The translations under genes were made by a program, and so were the position numbers. The notes under the pieces were generated by a model. That model was not told where the DNA came from. It made no database searches and saw only the letters and a list, made by a program, of their open reading frames with translations. 64,000 nt of DNA from Rhizobium subbaraonis (GTDB taxonomy: Bacteria; Pseudomonadota; Alphaproteobacteria; Rhizobiales; Rhizobiaceae). Shown piece by piece: positions 57,124-64,000 of the stretch (its first letter is position 1; each line of letters starts with the position of its first letter). The DNA is taken from positions 183,234 through 247,233 of the forward strand of contig NZ_OBQD01000004.1 in assembly GCF_900220975.1 (NCBI RefSeq), read 5' to 3'.

Positions 57124-57909
57124 ATGCGCGCCCTCCACGTGGGGCTGTCCCTTGTGTCGCTTGTCGCCCTCTGGCAGGCCGGGACCGTCATCCTCGCTCC
57201 CCCTCCCTACCTGGTCCCCTCGCCGGCAGCCGTTGCTACGGCCTTTGCGGCACGTCCCGGCTTTTTTTTCGAACACGGGCTGGTGACTCTTACGGAAGTC
57301 CTTGCCGGTCTGCTGGCGGGCTCGATCTTCGGTGCTGCCGTTGCTTTCGGCGTTGCTGCGCTGCCGCGCCTCGGGCAGTTCGTCTGGCCGGCGATCCTGA
57401 TCCTACAGGCGCTGCCGGTGTTCGTGCTCGCGCCCATTCTCGTTCTGTGGCTGGGCTTCGGCATGGCCTCCAAGGTGGCGATGGCGACCATCATCATCTT
57501 CTTTCCGGTCGCATCCGCCTTTGCCGACGGCCTGCGCAGAACCGATCGAACCATTCTCGACGCCGCGTCGCTGACCCCTGCAACGCACTGGCAGACGCTC
57601 GTCCGCATCCGCCTGCCGCTGGCGCTGCCGGCGCTCGTGTCGGGTCTGCGCGTCGCCGCACCGCTCGCACCGCTGGGTGCGGTGGTCGGCGAGTGGGTGG
57701 GAGCGTCCGCCGGGCTCGGCTTCGTGATGGTGCAGGCCAACGCGCGCATGCAGACGCCGACCGTCTTTGCCGCCATGGCCGTCCTGGCCGCACTTACCGT
57801 AGCGCTGAGGCTCGGCATCGACCGGCTTACGGCCGGGGTTGCACCCTGGGCGCCGGAATTTCCTTCCGCCTCTCTCAATCCTTTCCGCAGGAGACCCAAA
57901 ACATCATGA
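57124..57909 (+). CDS. thiX: ABC transporter permease, ThiX-like (thiamine precursor uptake)
   Basis: 261 residues with six membrane segments and the inner-membrane-component signature EWVGASAGLGFVM near residues 195-210 (SsuC/TauC/ThiX type). It is the first sizeable gene after the TPP riboswitch and overlaps the binding-protein gene by 4 bases. Expected to import the pyrimidine precursor with the ThiY-like protein. No ATP-binding subunit gene is found in the operon. Confidence 0.85.
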   Translation: MRALHVGLSLVSLVALWQAGTVILAPPPYLVPSPAAVATAFAARPGFFFEHGLVTLTEVLAGLLAGSIFGAAVAFGVAALPRLGQFVWPAILILQALPVFVLAPILVLWLGFGMASKVAMATIIIFFPVASAFADGLRRTDRTILDAASLTPATHWQTLVRIRLPLALPALVSGLRVAAPLAPLGAVVGEWVGASAGLGFVMVQANARMQTPTVFAAMAVLAALTVALRLGIDRLTAGVAPWAPEFPSASLNPFRRRPKTS

Positions 57910-58850
57910 TCCGCTCTCTTTCCTTTACCTTCCTGCTCGCTTGGGGGCTGCTTGCCGCAGGGCCGTCGCTGGCCGCCGAAAAGCTCTCCGTCCTGCTCGA
58001 ATGGTTCGTCAATCCGGATCACGCGCCGATGGTGATTGCCCGGGAGAAGGGCTTCTTTGCCGATGCCGGTCTCGATGTGGAACTCGTGCCGCCGGCCGAT
58101 CCGTCGTCCGTGCCGAGGCTGGTCTCGGCCGGACAGGCCGACATAGGGGTGCACTACCAGCCAAGCCTGTATCTCGACCATGCGGAAGGCTTGCCGCTGG
58201 TCCGCTTCGGCACGCTCGTGGAAACGCCGCTCAACACCGTCACCGTTCTTGCGGACGGCCCGATCAGGAGCCTGAAGGACCTGAAGGGCAAGAAGGTGGG
58301 CTTTTCCGTTTCGGGTTTCGAGGATGTCATGCTGAGGCGGATGCTCGCCTCCGAGGGGCTGAGCGACAAGGACGTCGAACTGATCAACGTCAATTTCTCG
58401 CTGTCGCCCTCGCTGATCGGCGGCAGGGTGGATGCGACCATCGGCGGCTTTCGCAATTTCGAGCTGACGCAGATGCGCCTTGAGGGCCATGAGGGGCGCT
58501 CGTTCTTCCCCGAGGAACATGGCGTGCCGGTCTATGACGAACTGGTTTTCGTCACCCGGACGGATCTGGTCGCGGACGACCGGCTGCCGCGCTTCCTGGA
58601 GGCGGTGGAAGAGGCCTCTATCTTCCTCACCAATCACCCGCAGGAAGCCTGGCAGCTCTTCATCAAGGCCTACCCCGACCTCGACGACGCGCTGAATCGG
58701 CAGGCCTTCACCGACACGCTGCCCCGCTTCGCCAAGCGTCCTGCCGCCCTGGACCGCGGGCGCTACGAACGCTTTGGCGCCTTCCTGAAGGACGGCGGGC
58801 TGATCAAGACGGCGCCCGCCGTCGACGACATCGCCGTCGAGATCCGGTGA
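57906..58850 (+). CDS. thiY: ABC substrate-binding protein, ThiY-like (thiamine pyrimidine precursor)
   Basis: 314 residues, signal peptide 1-22 (SFTFLLAWGLLAAGPSLAA). The mature start LSVLLEWFVNPDHAPMVIA and FADAGLDVELVPPADPSSVP match the NMT1/THI5-like proteins; ThiY homologues bind N-formyl-4-amino-5-aminomethyl-2-methylpyrimidine or related pyrimidines. The iron-binding cysteine motif of yeast Thi5 is absent, so it is a binder, not a synthase. ATG 57906 overlaps the permease stop. Confidence 0.9.
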   Translation: MIRSLSFTFLLAWGLLAAGPSLAAEKLSVLLEWFVNPDHAPMVIAREKGFFADAGLDVELVPPADPSSVPRLVSAGQADIGVHYQPSLYLDHAEGLPLVRFGTLVETPLNTVTVLADGPIRSLKDLKGKKVGFSVSGFEDVMLRRMLASEGLSDKDVELINVNFSLSPSLIGGRVDATIGGFRNFELTQMRLEGHEGRSFFPEEHGVPVYDELVFVTRTDLVADDRLPRFLEAVEEASIFLTNHPQEAWQLFIKAYPDLDDALNRQAFTDTLPRFAKRPAALDRGRYERFGAFLKDGGLIKTAPAVDDIAVEIR

Positions 58851-59593
58851 GCGTGATGCTGGAGCTTCCCTCATCCTTGCGTGCAGCGACGCTTCTGGCG
58901 CAGGTGCGCGCACGCCGCCCGCGGGTGCATTGCCTGATGAACACCGTGGTGCAGAAATTCACCGCCGACGGCATCACCGTGGTCGGCGGCATTCCCTCGA
59001 TGACCTCGTCGTTCGAGGAGATCGGCAGTTTCGTCGCCAAGGCTGATGCGCTGGTGGTCAATCTCGGAACGCTCGATGCCGCGCGCCGCGAGGTGATCCG
59101 GCTTGCCGTGGGCGTCGCCAATGCCGCCGGCAAACCCTGGATCCTCGACCCGGTGCACTGCGACTACTCCCCGTCGCGTCTTGCGTTTGCCCGCGAACTG
59201 ACCGGGCTTGGGCCGGCGATCGTTCGCGGCAATACGGCGGAGATGGCTCTTTTCGAGGAAGCCGGATCGGCCGTGCGCATCTGCACCGGTCCGGTCGACC
59301 GCCTGGCCGATGGCGGCAGAAGCGTGCGGATCGCAAACGGCCATCGCTGGATGGCGGCGGTCACCGGAACCGGTTGCCTGACGGGTGGCGTGATCGCCGC
59401 CTTCATGGCGGTCGAGCCGGACAAGCTCATTGCCGCGGCAAGCGCGCTCGTCGTCACCGGTGTATCCGCCGAGCTCGCGGCCCGGGAGGCAAAAGGGCCG
59501 GGCAGCTTTGGCGTCGCCTTCCTGGATTCGCTTTCCGAAGTCGGCGCAGACGAACTCCTCCTGCATGCAAGGATCGAAGATGACCGGAATTGA
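58847..59593 (+). CDS. thiM: Hydroxyethylthiazole kinase
   Basis: Phosphorylates the thiazole alcohol released from thiamine breakdown. 248 residues; GTG start at 58847 overlaps the previous stop (GTGA). Motifs: VHCLMNTVVQKFTADG at the N-terminus, GGIPSMTSSFEEI, DPVHCDYSP and the C-terminal AVTGTGCLTGGVI with the catalytic Cys. It ends inside thiE, 14 bases overlapping. Confidence 0.95.
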   Translation: MSVMLELPSSLRAATLLAQVRARRPRVHCLMNTVVQKFTADGITVVGGIPSMTSSFEEIGSFVAKADALVVNLGTLDAARREVIRLAVGVANAAGKPWILDPVHCDYSPSRLAFARELTGLGPAIVRGNTAEMALFEEAGSAVRICTGPVDRLADGGRSVRIANGHRWMAAVTGTGCLTGGVIAAFMAVEPDKLIAAASALVVTGVSAELAAREAKGPGSFGVAFLDSLSEVGADELLLHARIEDDRN

Positions 59594-60242
59594 CTACCGC
59601 CTGAATGCGCTGGTGGATGGGGGACTGTCCGCCATCGGCTCGCTCTCGGAAATGGCGGCACTGGCGGCCCGCAACGGGACCACGCTCGTCCAGTACCGCG
59701 ACAAGACTGCATCGACCCGGATGATGATCGAGCGCGCGCGCGCGATCCGTGCGGCTCTGCAAGGCACCGGCGTGCCTCTCGTCGTCAACGACCGTGTCGA
59801 CGTCGCGCTCGCGGCAGGGGCTGCCGGCGTCCATCTCGGCGCAGAAGACATGGACGCCGAGACCGCCCGGCTGTTGCTGGGACCGACGGCGATCATCGGC
59901 CTGACGGTAAAGAACGAGGCGGATGCGGATCGCGCCGGCCGGGCGCCGGTCGACTATGCGTGCATCGGCGGGGTGTTCCAGACGCTATCGAAGGTCAATC
60001 CCGATCCGCCTTTGGGGATCGAGGGGTTTGCCCAACTGCGCCAACGCATCCGGACCCTCAATCCGACGCTACCGGTCGGCGCGATCGCCGGCATTGATCT
60101 CGACCAGGTCCCAGAGGTCATTGCCGCGGGGGCGGACGGTGTGGCGGTGATCTCTGCCGTCTTCCGAAAGCCCGACGTCGCAGAGGCTGCGCGGTTGCTT
60201 CGCTCGGCGGTGGACGCTGCACTGGACAGGAGAAGGGCATGA
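59580..60242 (+). CDS. thiE: Thiamine-phosphate synthase
   Basis: Joins HMP pyrophosphate and thiazole phosphate to thiamine phosphate. 220 residues from ATG 59580, which lies inside thiM; a longer frame from 59430 is not supported. Family blocks: TLVQYRDKTAST, LVVNDRVDVALAAGAAGVHLG, YACIGGVFQTLSK and GADGVAVISAVF. Overlaps thiD by 4 bases. Confidence 0.95.
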   Translation: MTGIDYRLNALVDGGLSAIGSLSEMAALAARNGTTLVQYRDKTASTRMMIERARAIRAALQGTGVPLVVNDRVDVALAAGAAGVHLGAEDMDAETARLLLGPTAIIGLTVKNEADADRAGRAPVDYACIGGVFQTLSKVNPDPPLGIEGFAQLRQRIRTLNPTLPVGAIAGIDLDQVPEVIAAGADGVAVISAVFRKPDVAEAARLLRSAVDAALDRRRA

Positions 60243-61039
60243 CGGCAATCGCACTCACCATAGCCGGATCCGACAGCGGTGGCGGCGCAGGCATCCAGGC
60301 AGACATCAAGACCTTCTCTGCGCTCGGCGTCTATGCAGCGAGCGTACTGACGGCCGTCACGGCGCAGAATACCAGGGGTGTCACGGCCGTCGAAGACATC
60401 TCGCCACCACTCGTTGCGGCGCAGATGGACGCGGTCCTGACGGACCTTTCCGTCGGCGCGGTCAAGATCGGCATGGTGTCGCGCAGTGAAACGATCGCCG
60501 TGATCGCCGACGGGGTGCTCCGGTTCGGTCTTCGACCGGTGCTGGACCCTGTGATGGTTGCCACGTCCGGCGACCGCCTGCTGCAGGCGGATGCGGTCGA
60601 GACGCTGAAGGCCGAACTCGTGCCGCGGTCCCTGATCGTCACGCCAAACCTGCCCGAGGCGGCGCTGCTGACCGGGATGCCGATTGCGACCGACAGGGCG
60701 GCGATGCTCCGTCAGGCCGAGGCGATCATGAATGCCGGCGCCGGCGCGGTGCTCTTGAAGGGTGGGCATGGGACAGGAGCCGACAGCACGGACCTGTTCT
60801 TCGACGGAAGGCAAGCGCTGGAGCTTTCCGCCTCCCGAATAGAGACGCGGCACGATCACGGCACCGGCTGCACGCTGGCCGCAGCGATCACCGCGAACCT
60901 TGCCAGGGGGCACGAGCTTGTCGAGGCCGTTCGCCTCGCCAAGGCGTATCTGCACGACGCGCTCGTCGCCGGCCGGTCGCTGGCCATCGGGCAGGGGCGG
61001 GGGCCCGTGCATCACTTCCACCGCTGGTGGCCGGCTTGA
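60239..61039 (+). CDS. thiD: Hydroxymethylpyrimidine / phosphomethylpyrimidine kinase
   Basis: Two-step phosphorylation of HMP to HMP pyrophosphate. 266 residues of the ribokinase superfamily: TIAGSDSGGGAGIQADIKTF at the N-terminus and HDHGTGCTLAAAITANLA with the catalytic Cys. ATG 60239 overlaps thiE. Its last 13 bases overlap the TRAP transporter start. Confidence 0.96.
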   Translation: MTAIALTIAGSDSGGGAGIQADIKTFSALGVYAASVLTAVTAQNTRGVTAVEDISPPLVAAQMDAVLTDLSVGAVKIGMVSRSETIAVIADGVLRFGLRPVLDPVMVATSGDRLLQADAVETLKAELVPRSLIVTPNLPEAALLTGMPIATDRAAMLRQAEAIMNAGAGAVLLKGGHGTGADSTDLFFDGRQALELSASRIETRHDHGTGCTLAAAITANLARGHELVEAVRLAKAYLHDALVAGRSLAIGQGRGPVHHFHRWWPA

Positions 61040-62805
61040 CCCGGCGGATGGCGCAGGCCGTCGAGGCCGCTCTCGGTACGCTCGCCGCTCTGTTGCTGGC
61101 GGCGCTGCTGGCGATCGTGCTCTGCTCGGTCGTCATGCGCTACGTCTTCCATACCGGCTTCGTCGGCGTCGAGGAGCTGTGTATCTGGCTGCATGTCGCG
61201 CTGATTGCTGCCGCTGCGCCGCTGGGACTAGACGGGCCGCTCGCCATGCGCATGGATCTGTTGTCGCGTCGGCTGCCGGAGCAGTGGCGATTTGCGGCGG
61301 CCGATGGCTTCAGCATCGTCGCCGGCCTCGTCTTTCTCTTCGGCGGCGGCGAGATCATGGCTCTCCTCGGTGGGACTTCCCCCGCGCTCGGTCTGCCGGA
61401 ATGGATACGGTTCGGCTTTGTCGGCGCCAGCGGCCTGATGCTTCTCGTTGTGCTGGCGCTGAAAAGGCTGTCGCAGGGGCGCGAACTTTGCCTGGGCGTT
61501 TCGTTGGCGTCGGGAGTTGCGATCTATCTTGCCATCCCGCTGCTGTCGGTCGATACCGGTCTGCCGGCGAGCCTGTTTCTGGCCCTCGTCGCGGCCCTCG
61601 GGCTTCTATCGGCGGCGCCCTTGCCGCATGCCTTTCTCGCGGCCGCTTATGTTGCCATCGCCTTCGGCGGCGGCCTGCCGGAGCCGGCGATCGTTTCCAC
61701 CGCGGTCTCCGGCATGTCGAAATTCCTGCTGCTCGCCATCCCGTTTTTCCTGCTGGCCGGCGGCCTCCTGACCGTGTCCGGTGCCGCCGGGCGCCTCGTC
61801 CGTTTCGCGGAGACGCTTGTCGGCCACCGGCGGGCCGGGCTGGCGCAGACGACCCTCTTGACGAGCGTGTTCTTTTCCGGGGCCTCGGGCTCCTCGGTGG
61901 CCAATGCCGCCTTCGGCGCATCGACCTTCTACCCGGAGCTCGTCCGCAAGGGCTATGCGCCGGAACGAGCCGGTGCAATCATCGCCGCCACATCGGTACT
62001 CGACAACGTCATTCCGCCATCGATCGCCTTCCTGCTGCTGGCCGCAGCCACCCAGCTTTCGGTCGGCTCGCTGCTTGTCGGCGGCTTCTTCGCCGGCGGG
62101 CTCATGGCGCTCTGCCTGGCATTTGCGATCCACTTCTCGGCTGGAGATCCCGGCACTGCGCCTCGGGCAACCGCGGCGCAGTGCCGGCAGGCGCTTGCGT
62201 CCGCACTGCCGGCCCTCGGCCTCGGCATCATCGTGGTGGCGGGTATCCGTTTCGGCGTTATCACCACCACCGAGGCGGCAGCGGTGGCTGCGGCCTACAC
62301 CCTTTTGCTGAGCCTTGCGGCATCCGGTCGGCCTGTCCACGCGTTCGCCAGCTTCCGTCAGGCTGCGGCCGAGGCAGCGGCGATCGGCCTCCTGATCGGC
62401 ACCGCGGCCCCCTTCGCTTTCCTGCTGGCGCTGGACGACATAGCCGGCCTCGTGTCGCGCTGTGTGAGCATGCTCGGCGGTGGCGCATTTGCAGTCCTGC
62501 TGCTGTCGAACCTCGTTCTGCTCACCGCCGGCCTCGTGCTCGACATCGGTGCGGCAATCCTGTTGCTCGGGCCGATCCTGCTGCCCGCCGCCGTCGCCGC
62601 CGGTATCGATCCGGTTCAGTTCGGCGTGATCGTGGTGGTGAACCTGATGATCCATGGCCTCACGCCGCCGATCGGCATTCTCATCTACGTCGTCAGCGGC
62701 GTCACCCGCGTTTCGCCGACCGCGTTGTTCGGCGCCGTCCTTCCCTACCTTGCTGCGCTGCTTTTCGCCCTCGTCGTCCTGTGCGCGTTTGCGCTTCTGT
62801 TCTGA
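61027..62805 (+). CDS. TRAP transporter fused small/large permease (DctQ-DctM)
   Basis: 592 residues. The first ~155 form the four-helix small subunit (DctQ: VEELCIWLHVALIAAAAPLG), the rest the large DctM subunit with about twelve segments (FFSGASGSSVANAAFGAS, VIPPSIAFLL, LTPPIGILIYVV). GTG start at 61027 lies inside thiD, so it is in the riboswitch-controlled operon. TRAP systems use the Na+ gradient to import mostly carboxylated solutes; the neighbours suggest a thiamine-related solute here. Confidence 0.9.
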   Translation: MAGLTRRMAQAVEAALGTLAALLLAALLAIVLCSVVMRYVFHTGFVGVEELCIWLHVALIAAAAPLGLDGPLAMRMDLLSRRLPEQWRFAAADGFSIVAGLVFLFGGGEIMALLGGTSPALGLPEWIRFGFVGASGLMLLVVLALKRLSQGRELCLGVSLASGVAIYLAIPLLSVDTGLPASLFLALVAALGLLSAAPLPHAFLAAAYVAIAFGGGLPEPAIVSTAVSGMSKFLLLAIPFFLLAGGLLTVSGAAGRLVRFAETLVGHRRAGLAQTTLLTSVFFSGASGSSVANAAFGASTFYPELVRKGYAPERAGAIIAATSVLDNVIPPSIAFLLLAAATQLSVGSLLVGGFFAGGLMALCLAFAIHFSAGDPGTAPRATAAQCRQALASALPALGLGIIVVAGIRFGVITTTEAAAVAAAYTLLLSLAASGRPVHAFASFRQAAAEAAAIGLLIGTAAPFAFLLALDDIAGLVSRCVSMLGGGAFAVLLLSNLVLLTAGLVLDIGAAILLLGPILLPAAVAAGIDPVQFGVIVVVNLMIHGLTPPIGILIYVVSGVTRVSPTALFGAVLPYLAALLFALVVLCAFALLF

Positions 62806-62816
62806 TCGGAGTTTTC

Positions 62817-63815
62817 ATGGACTGCCTCCACCGCCGCTGCTTCCTCACGTCCGCCGCCGCTGTTCTTTCCAGCCTCGCCGCGCCCGCACTTGTTCGACCG
62901 GCGCACGCACGGGCGACTACCGTCACGATTGCCTCGCTGCTCGGCGAGGACAAGCCGGAGACGAAGATCTGGCGACGGGTCGCGGACGTGGTCGAGGCCC
63001 GGCTTCCGGGGCGCTTCCGCTTCAACATCGTCGCAAACGGCGCGCTCGGCGGGGAGAAGGAGGTGGCAGAAAGCGTTCGGCTTGGTGCCGTGCAGGCGAG
63101 CCTCTCCACAATGTCCTCGCTGTCGGGCTGGGTGCCGCAGGTGCAGATCCTCGATCTTCCCTTTCTCTATCGCGACGCCGCCCATGTGCGGCGGGTCGTG
63201 GAAGGCGGGATCGGTGCGGATCTTCGGCAACAGCTGGCCGAGCAGGGCTTCATCGTCGGCGGCTTCATCGACTACGGAGCGCGGCATCTCCTGACAAAGC
63301 AGCCGGTAACGCGACCTCAGCAGCTGCGCGGCGTCAAGATCCGGGTGATCCAGAGCCCTCTGCACCAGAAGCTCTGGAGCGCCTTCGCCGCTGTCCCGGT
63401 CGGCATCCCGATCACGGAGACCTACAACGCGCTTTCCACCGGCGTCGCAGATGCGATGGACCTGACCAAATCCGCCTATGCCGGATTCAAGCTGTACGAA
63501 GTCGTTCCCTTCCTGACAGAGACCGGACACATCCGCGCGTCCGGCGTGGTGTACTTCGGCAGCGCCTTCTGGAGCGGCCTGTCCGACGAGGAGAGAGGCG
63601 TGCTCGGGACCGCAGTTTCGGAGGGGGCCAGCTATTTCAACCAGCTGATCGTCGACGACGAGAAGGCGTCGATGCAGCAGGTGGAGGCAGGCGGGGGCAC
63701 GGTGTTTGCGCCGGAAATGCCGGAAGCATGGCTGGAGGGAGCCCAGACAGTCTGGGGTGACCTTGCGGACGTCGTCGGAGGGATGGAGAAGATCAAGGCT
63801 GCACAGGGCGCGTGA
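62817..63815 (+). CDS. TRAP transporter substrate-binding protein (DctP family)
   Basis: 332 residues from ATG 62817, 11 bases after the fused permease, with GGAG upstream. Twin-arginine-like signal (HRRCFLTSAAAVLSSLA) cleaved near AHARA. The block GVKIRVIQSPLHQKLW holds the Arg that in most TRAP proteins binds the solute's carboxylate, and NALSTGVADAMD is also conserved. So the solute is probably an anion, despite the thiamine operon. Last gene of the operon. Confidence 0.92.
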   Translation: MDCLHRRCFLTSAAAVLSSLAAPALVRPAHARATTVTIASLLGEDKPETKIWRRVADVVEARLPGRFRFNIVANGALGGEKEVAESVRLGAVQASLSTMSSLSGWVPQVQILDLPFLYRDAAHVRRVVEGGIGADLRQQLAEQGFIVGGFIDYGARHLLTKQPVTRPQQLRGVKIRVIQSPLHQKLWSAFAAVPVGIPITETYNALSTGVADAMDLTKSAYAGFKLYEVVPFLTETGHIRASGVVYFGSAFWSGLSDEERGVLGTAVSEGASYFNQLIVDDEKASMQQVEAGGGTVFAPEMPEAWLEGAQTVWGDLADVVGGMEKIKAAQGA

Positions 63816-63827
63816 GGTCTGAGCATA

Positions 63828-63860
63828 GGGGCGATCGCGAAGCAGCGGCGATCGCCTGTC
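63828..63860 (+). terminator. Hairpin after the TRAP/thiamine operon
   Basis: GGCGATCGC (63830-63838) pairs with GCGATCGCC (63848-63856); outer GG and CCCC extend it loosely. There is no T run, so its role as terminator is uncertain. The last 140 bases of the window are AT-rich and show nothing else. Confidence 0.4.
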
Positions 63861-64000
63861 CCCCGCAAAGTGCCTGTGTGCAATGATGTCTTATGTTGTT
63901 TTTGATTCCAAAATTTCTAAGATCAATTCGACCTGTCTGTTTGTACGGTAGCGCGAAGACAACTGATAATATCCAAATATATTTATCTGTTTCCAGTTGC

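Noticed and set aside
60900-63815. One 971-codon frame covering thiD's end, the TRAP permease and DctP
   Set aside because: Only the last 332 codons, from ATG 62817, encode a protein with a signal peptide and DctP features; the rest is an out-of-frame shadow of the fused permease.

Overview
This 64 kb window looks like chromosomal, core-genome DNA of a high-GC alphaproteobacterium of the order Hyphomicrobiales (Rhizobiales), most likely Rhizobiaceae. The evidence is the order proB-proA-nadD-rsfS-rlmH-EnvC-like-ctpA-YibQ-like-rppH; an Lrp-type putR divergent from a 1,235-residue PutA; the imuA-imuB-dnaE2 cassette behind a GTTC-N7-GTTC LexA box; the 180 kDa-class NAD-glutamate dehydrogenase; and a DUF6074-like small protein. 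I see no rRNA, tRNA, insertion sequence, prophage or CRISPR array. Coding density is high and nearly every gene can be assigned at least to a family.

Layout. 1-8.3 kb: proline synthesis (proB 3' end, proA), NAD synthesis (nadD), ribosome maturation (rsfS, rlmH), cell-envelope hydrolase control (EnvC-like, ctpA, YibQ-like) and rppH. 8.4-13 kb: a 1,010-residue RTX protein made almost wholly of calcium-binding repeats, then bfd-bfr iron storage. 13-19 kb: the SOS mutagenesis operon imuA-imuB-dnaE2. 19-22.4 kb: a little-known unit with an FAD/NAD(P)-binding oxidoreductase, a 67-residue small protein and an Rrf2 regulator with four clustered cysteines, carrying two perfect 16-bp inverted copies of one operator-like sequence. 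22.4-27 kb: putR/putA proline catabolism with a 28-bp palindrome between them. 27-30.2 kb: a zincin-like metallopeptidase, RidA, leuD, a small membrane protein, a CitE-like lyase and DUF1737. 30.2-34 kb: eptA with a two-component system. 34.3-41.7 kb: a BMP-family ABC importer operon containing an amidase and a cytosine-deaminase-like hydrolase. 41.7-50.2 kb: leuB, PAP2 phosphatase, an MHS-type MFS carrier with a large periplasmic insert, asd, a lytic transglycosylase, carbonic anhydrase and pdxY. 50.5-56.9 kb: NAD-glutamate dehydrogenase and an Atg22-like MFS carrier. 56.9-63.8 kb: a TPP riboswitch followed by a tightly overlapping thiamine salvage operon (ThiX-like permease, ThiY-like binding protein, thiM, thiE, thiD) that runs into a complete TRAP transporter.

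How genes work together. The thiamine operon suggests salvage: the ABC parts would bring in a pyrimidine precursor for ThiD, ThiM phosphorylates the thiazole alcohol, and ThiE joins them. It lacks an ABC ATPase but ends with a TRAP transporter overlapping thiD, which would be an unusual vitamin-precursor importer. The BMP operon looks like nucleobase or related heterocycle import coupled to amide hydrolysis and deamination. EptA with its histidine kinase and regulator resembles regulated lipid A modification. The candidates I rate most likely to be poorly described are the riboswitch-TRAP thiamine operon and the Rrf2/FAD-oxidoreductase unit.
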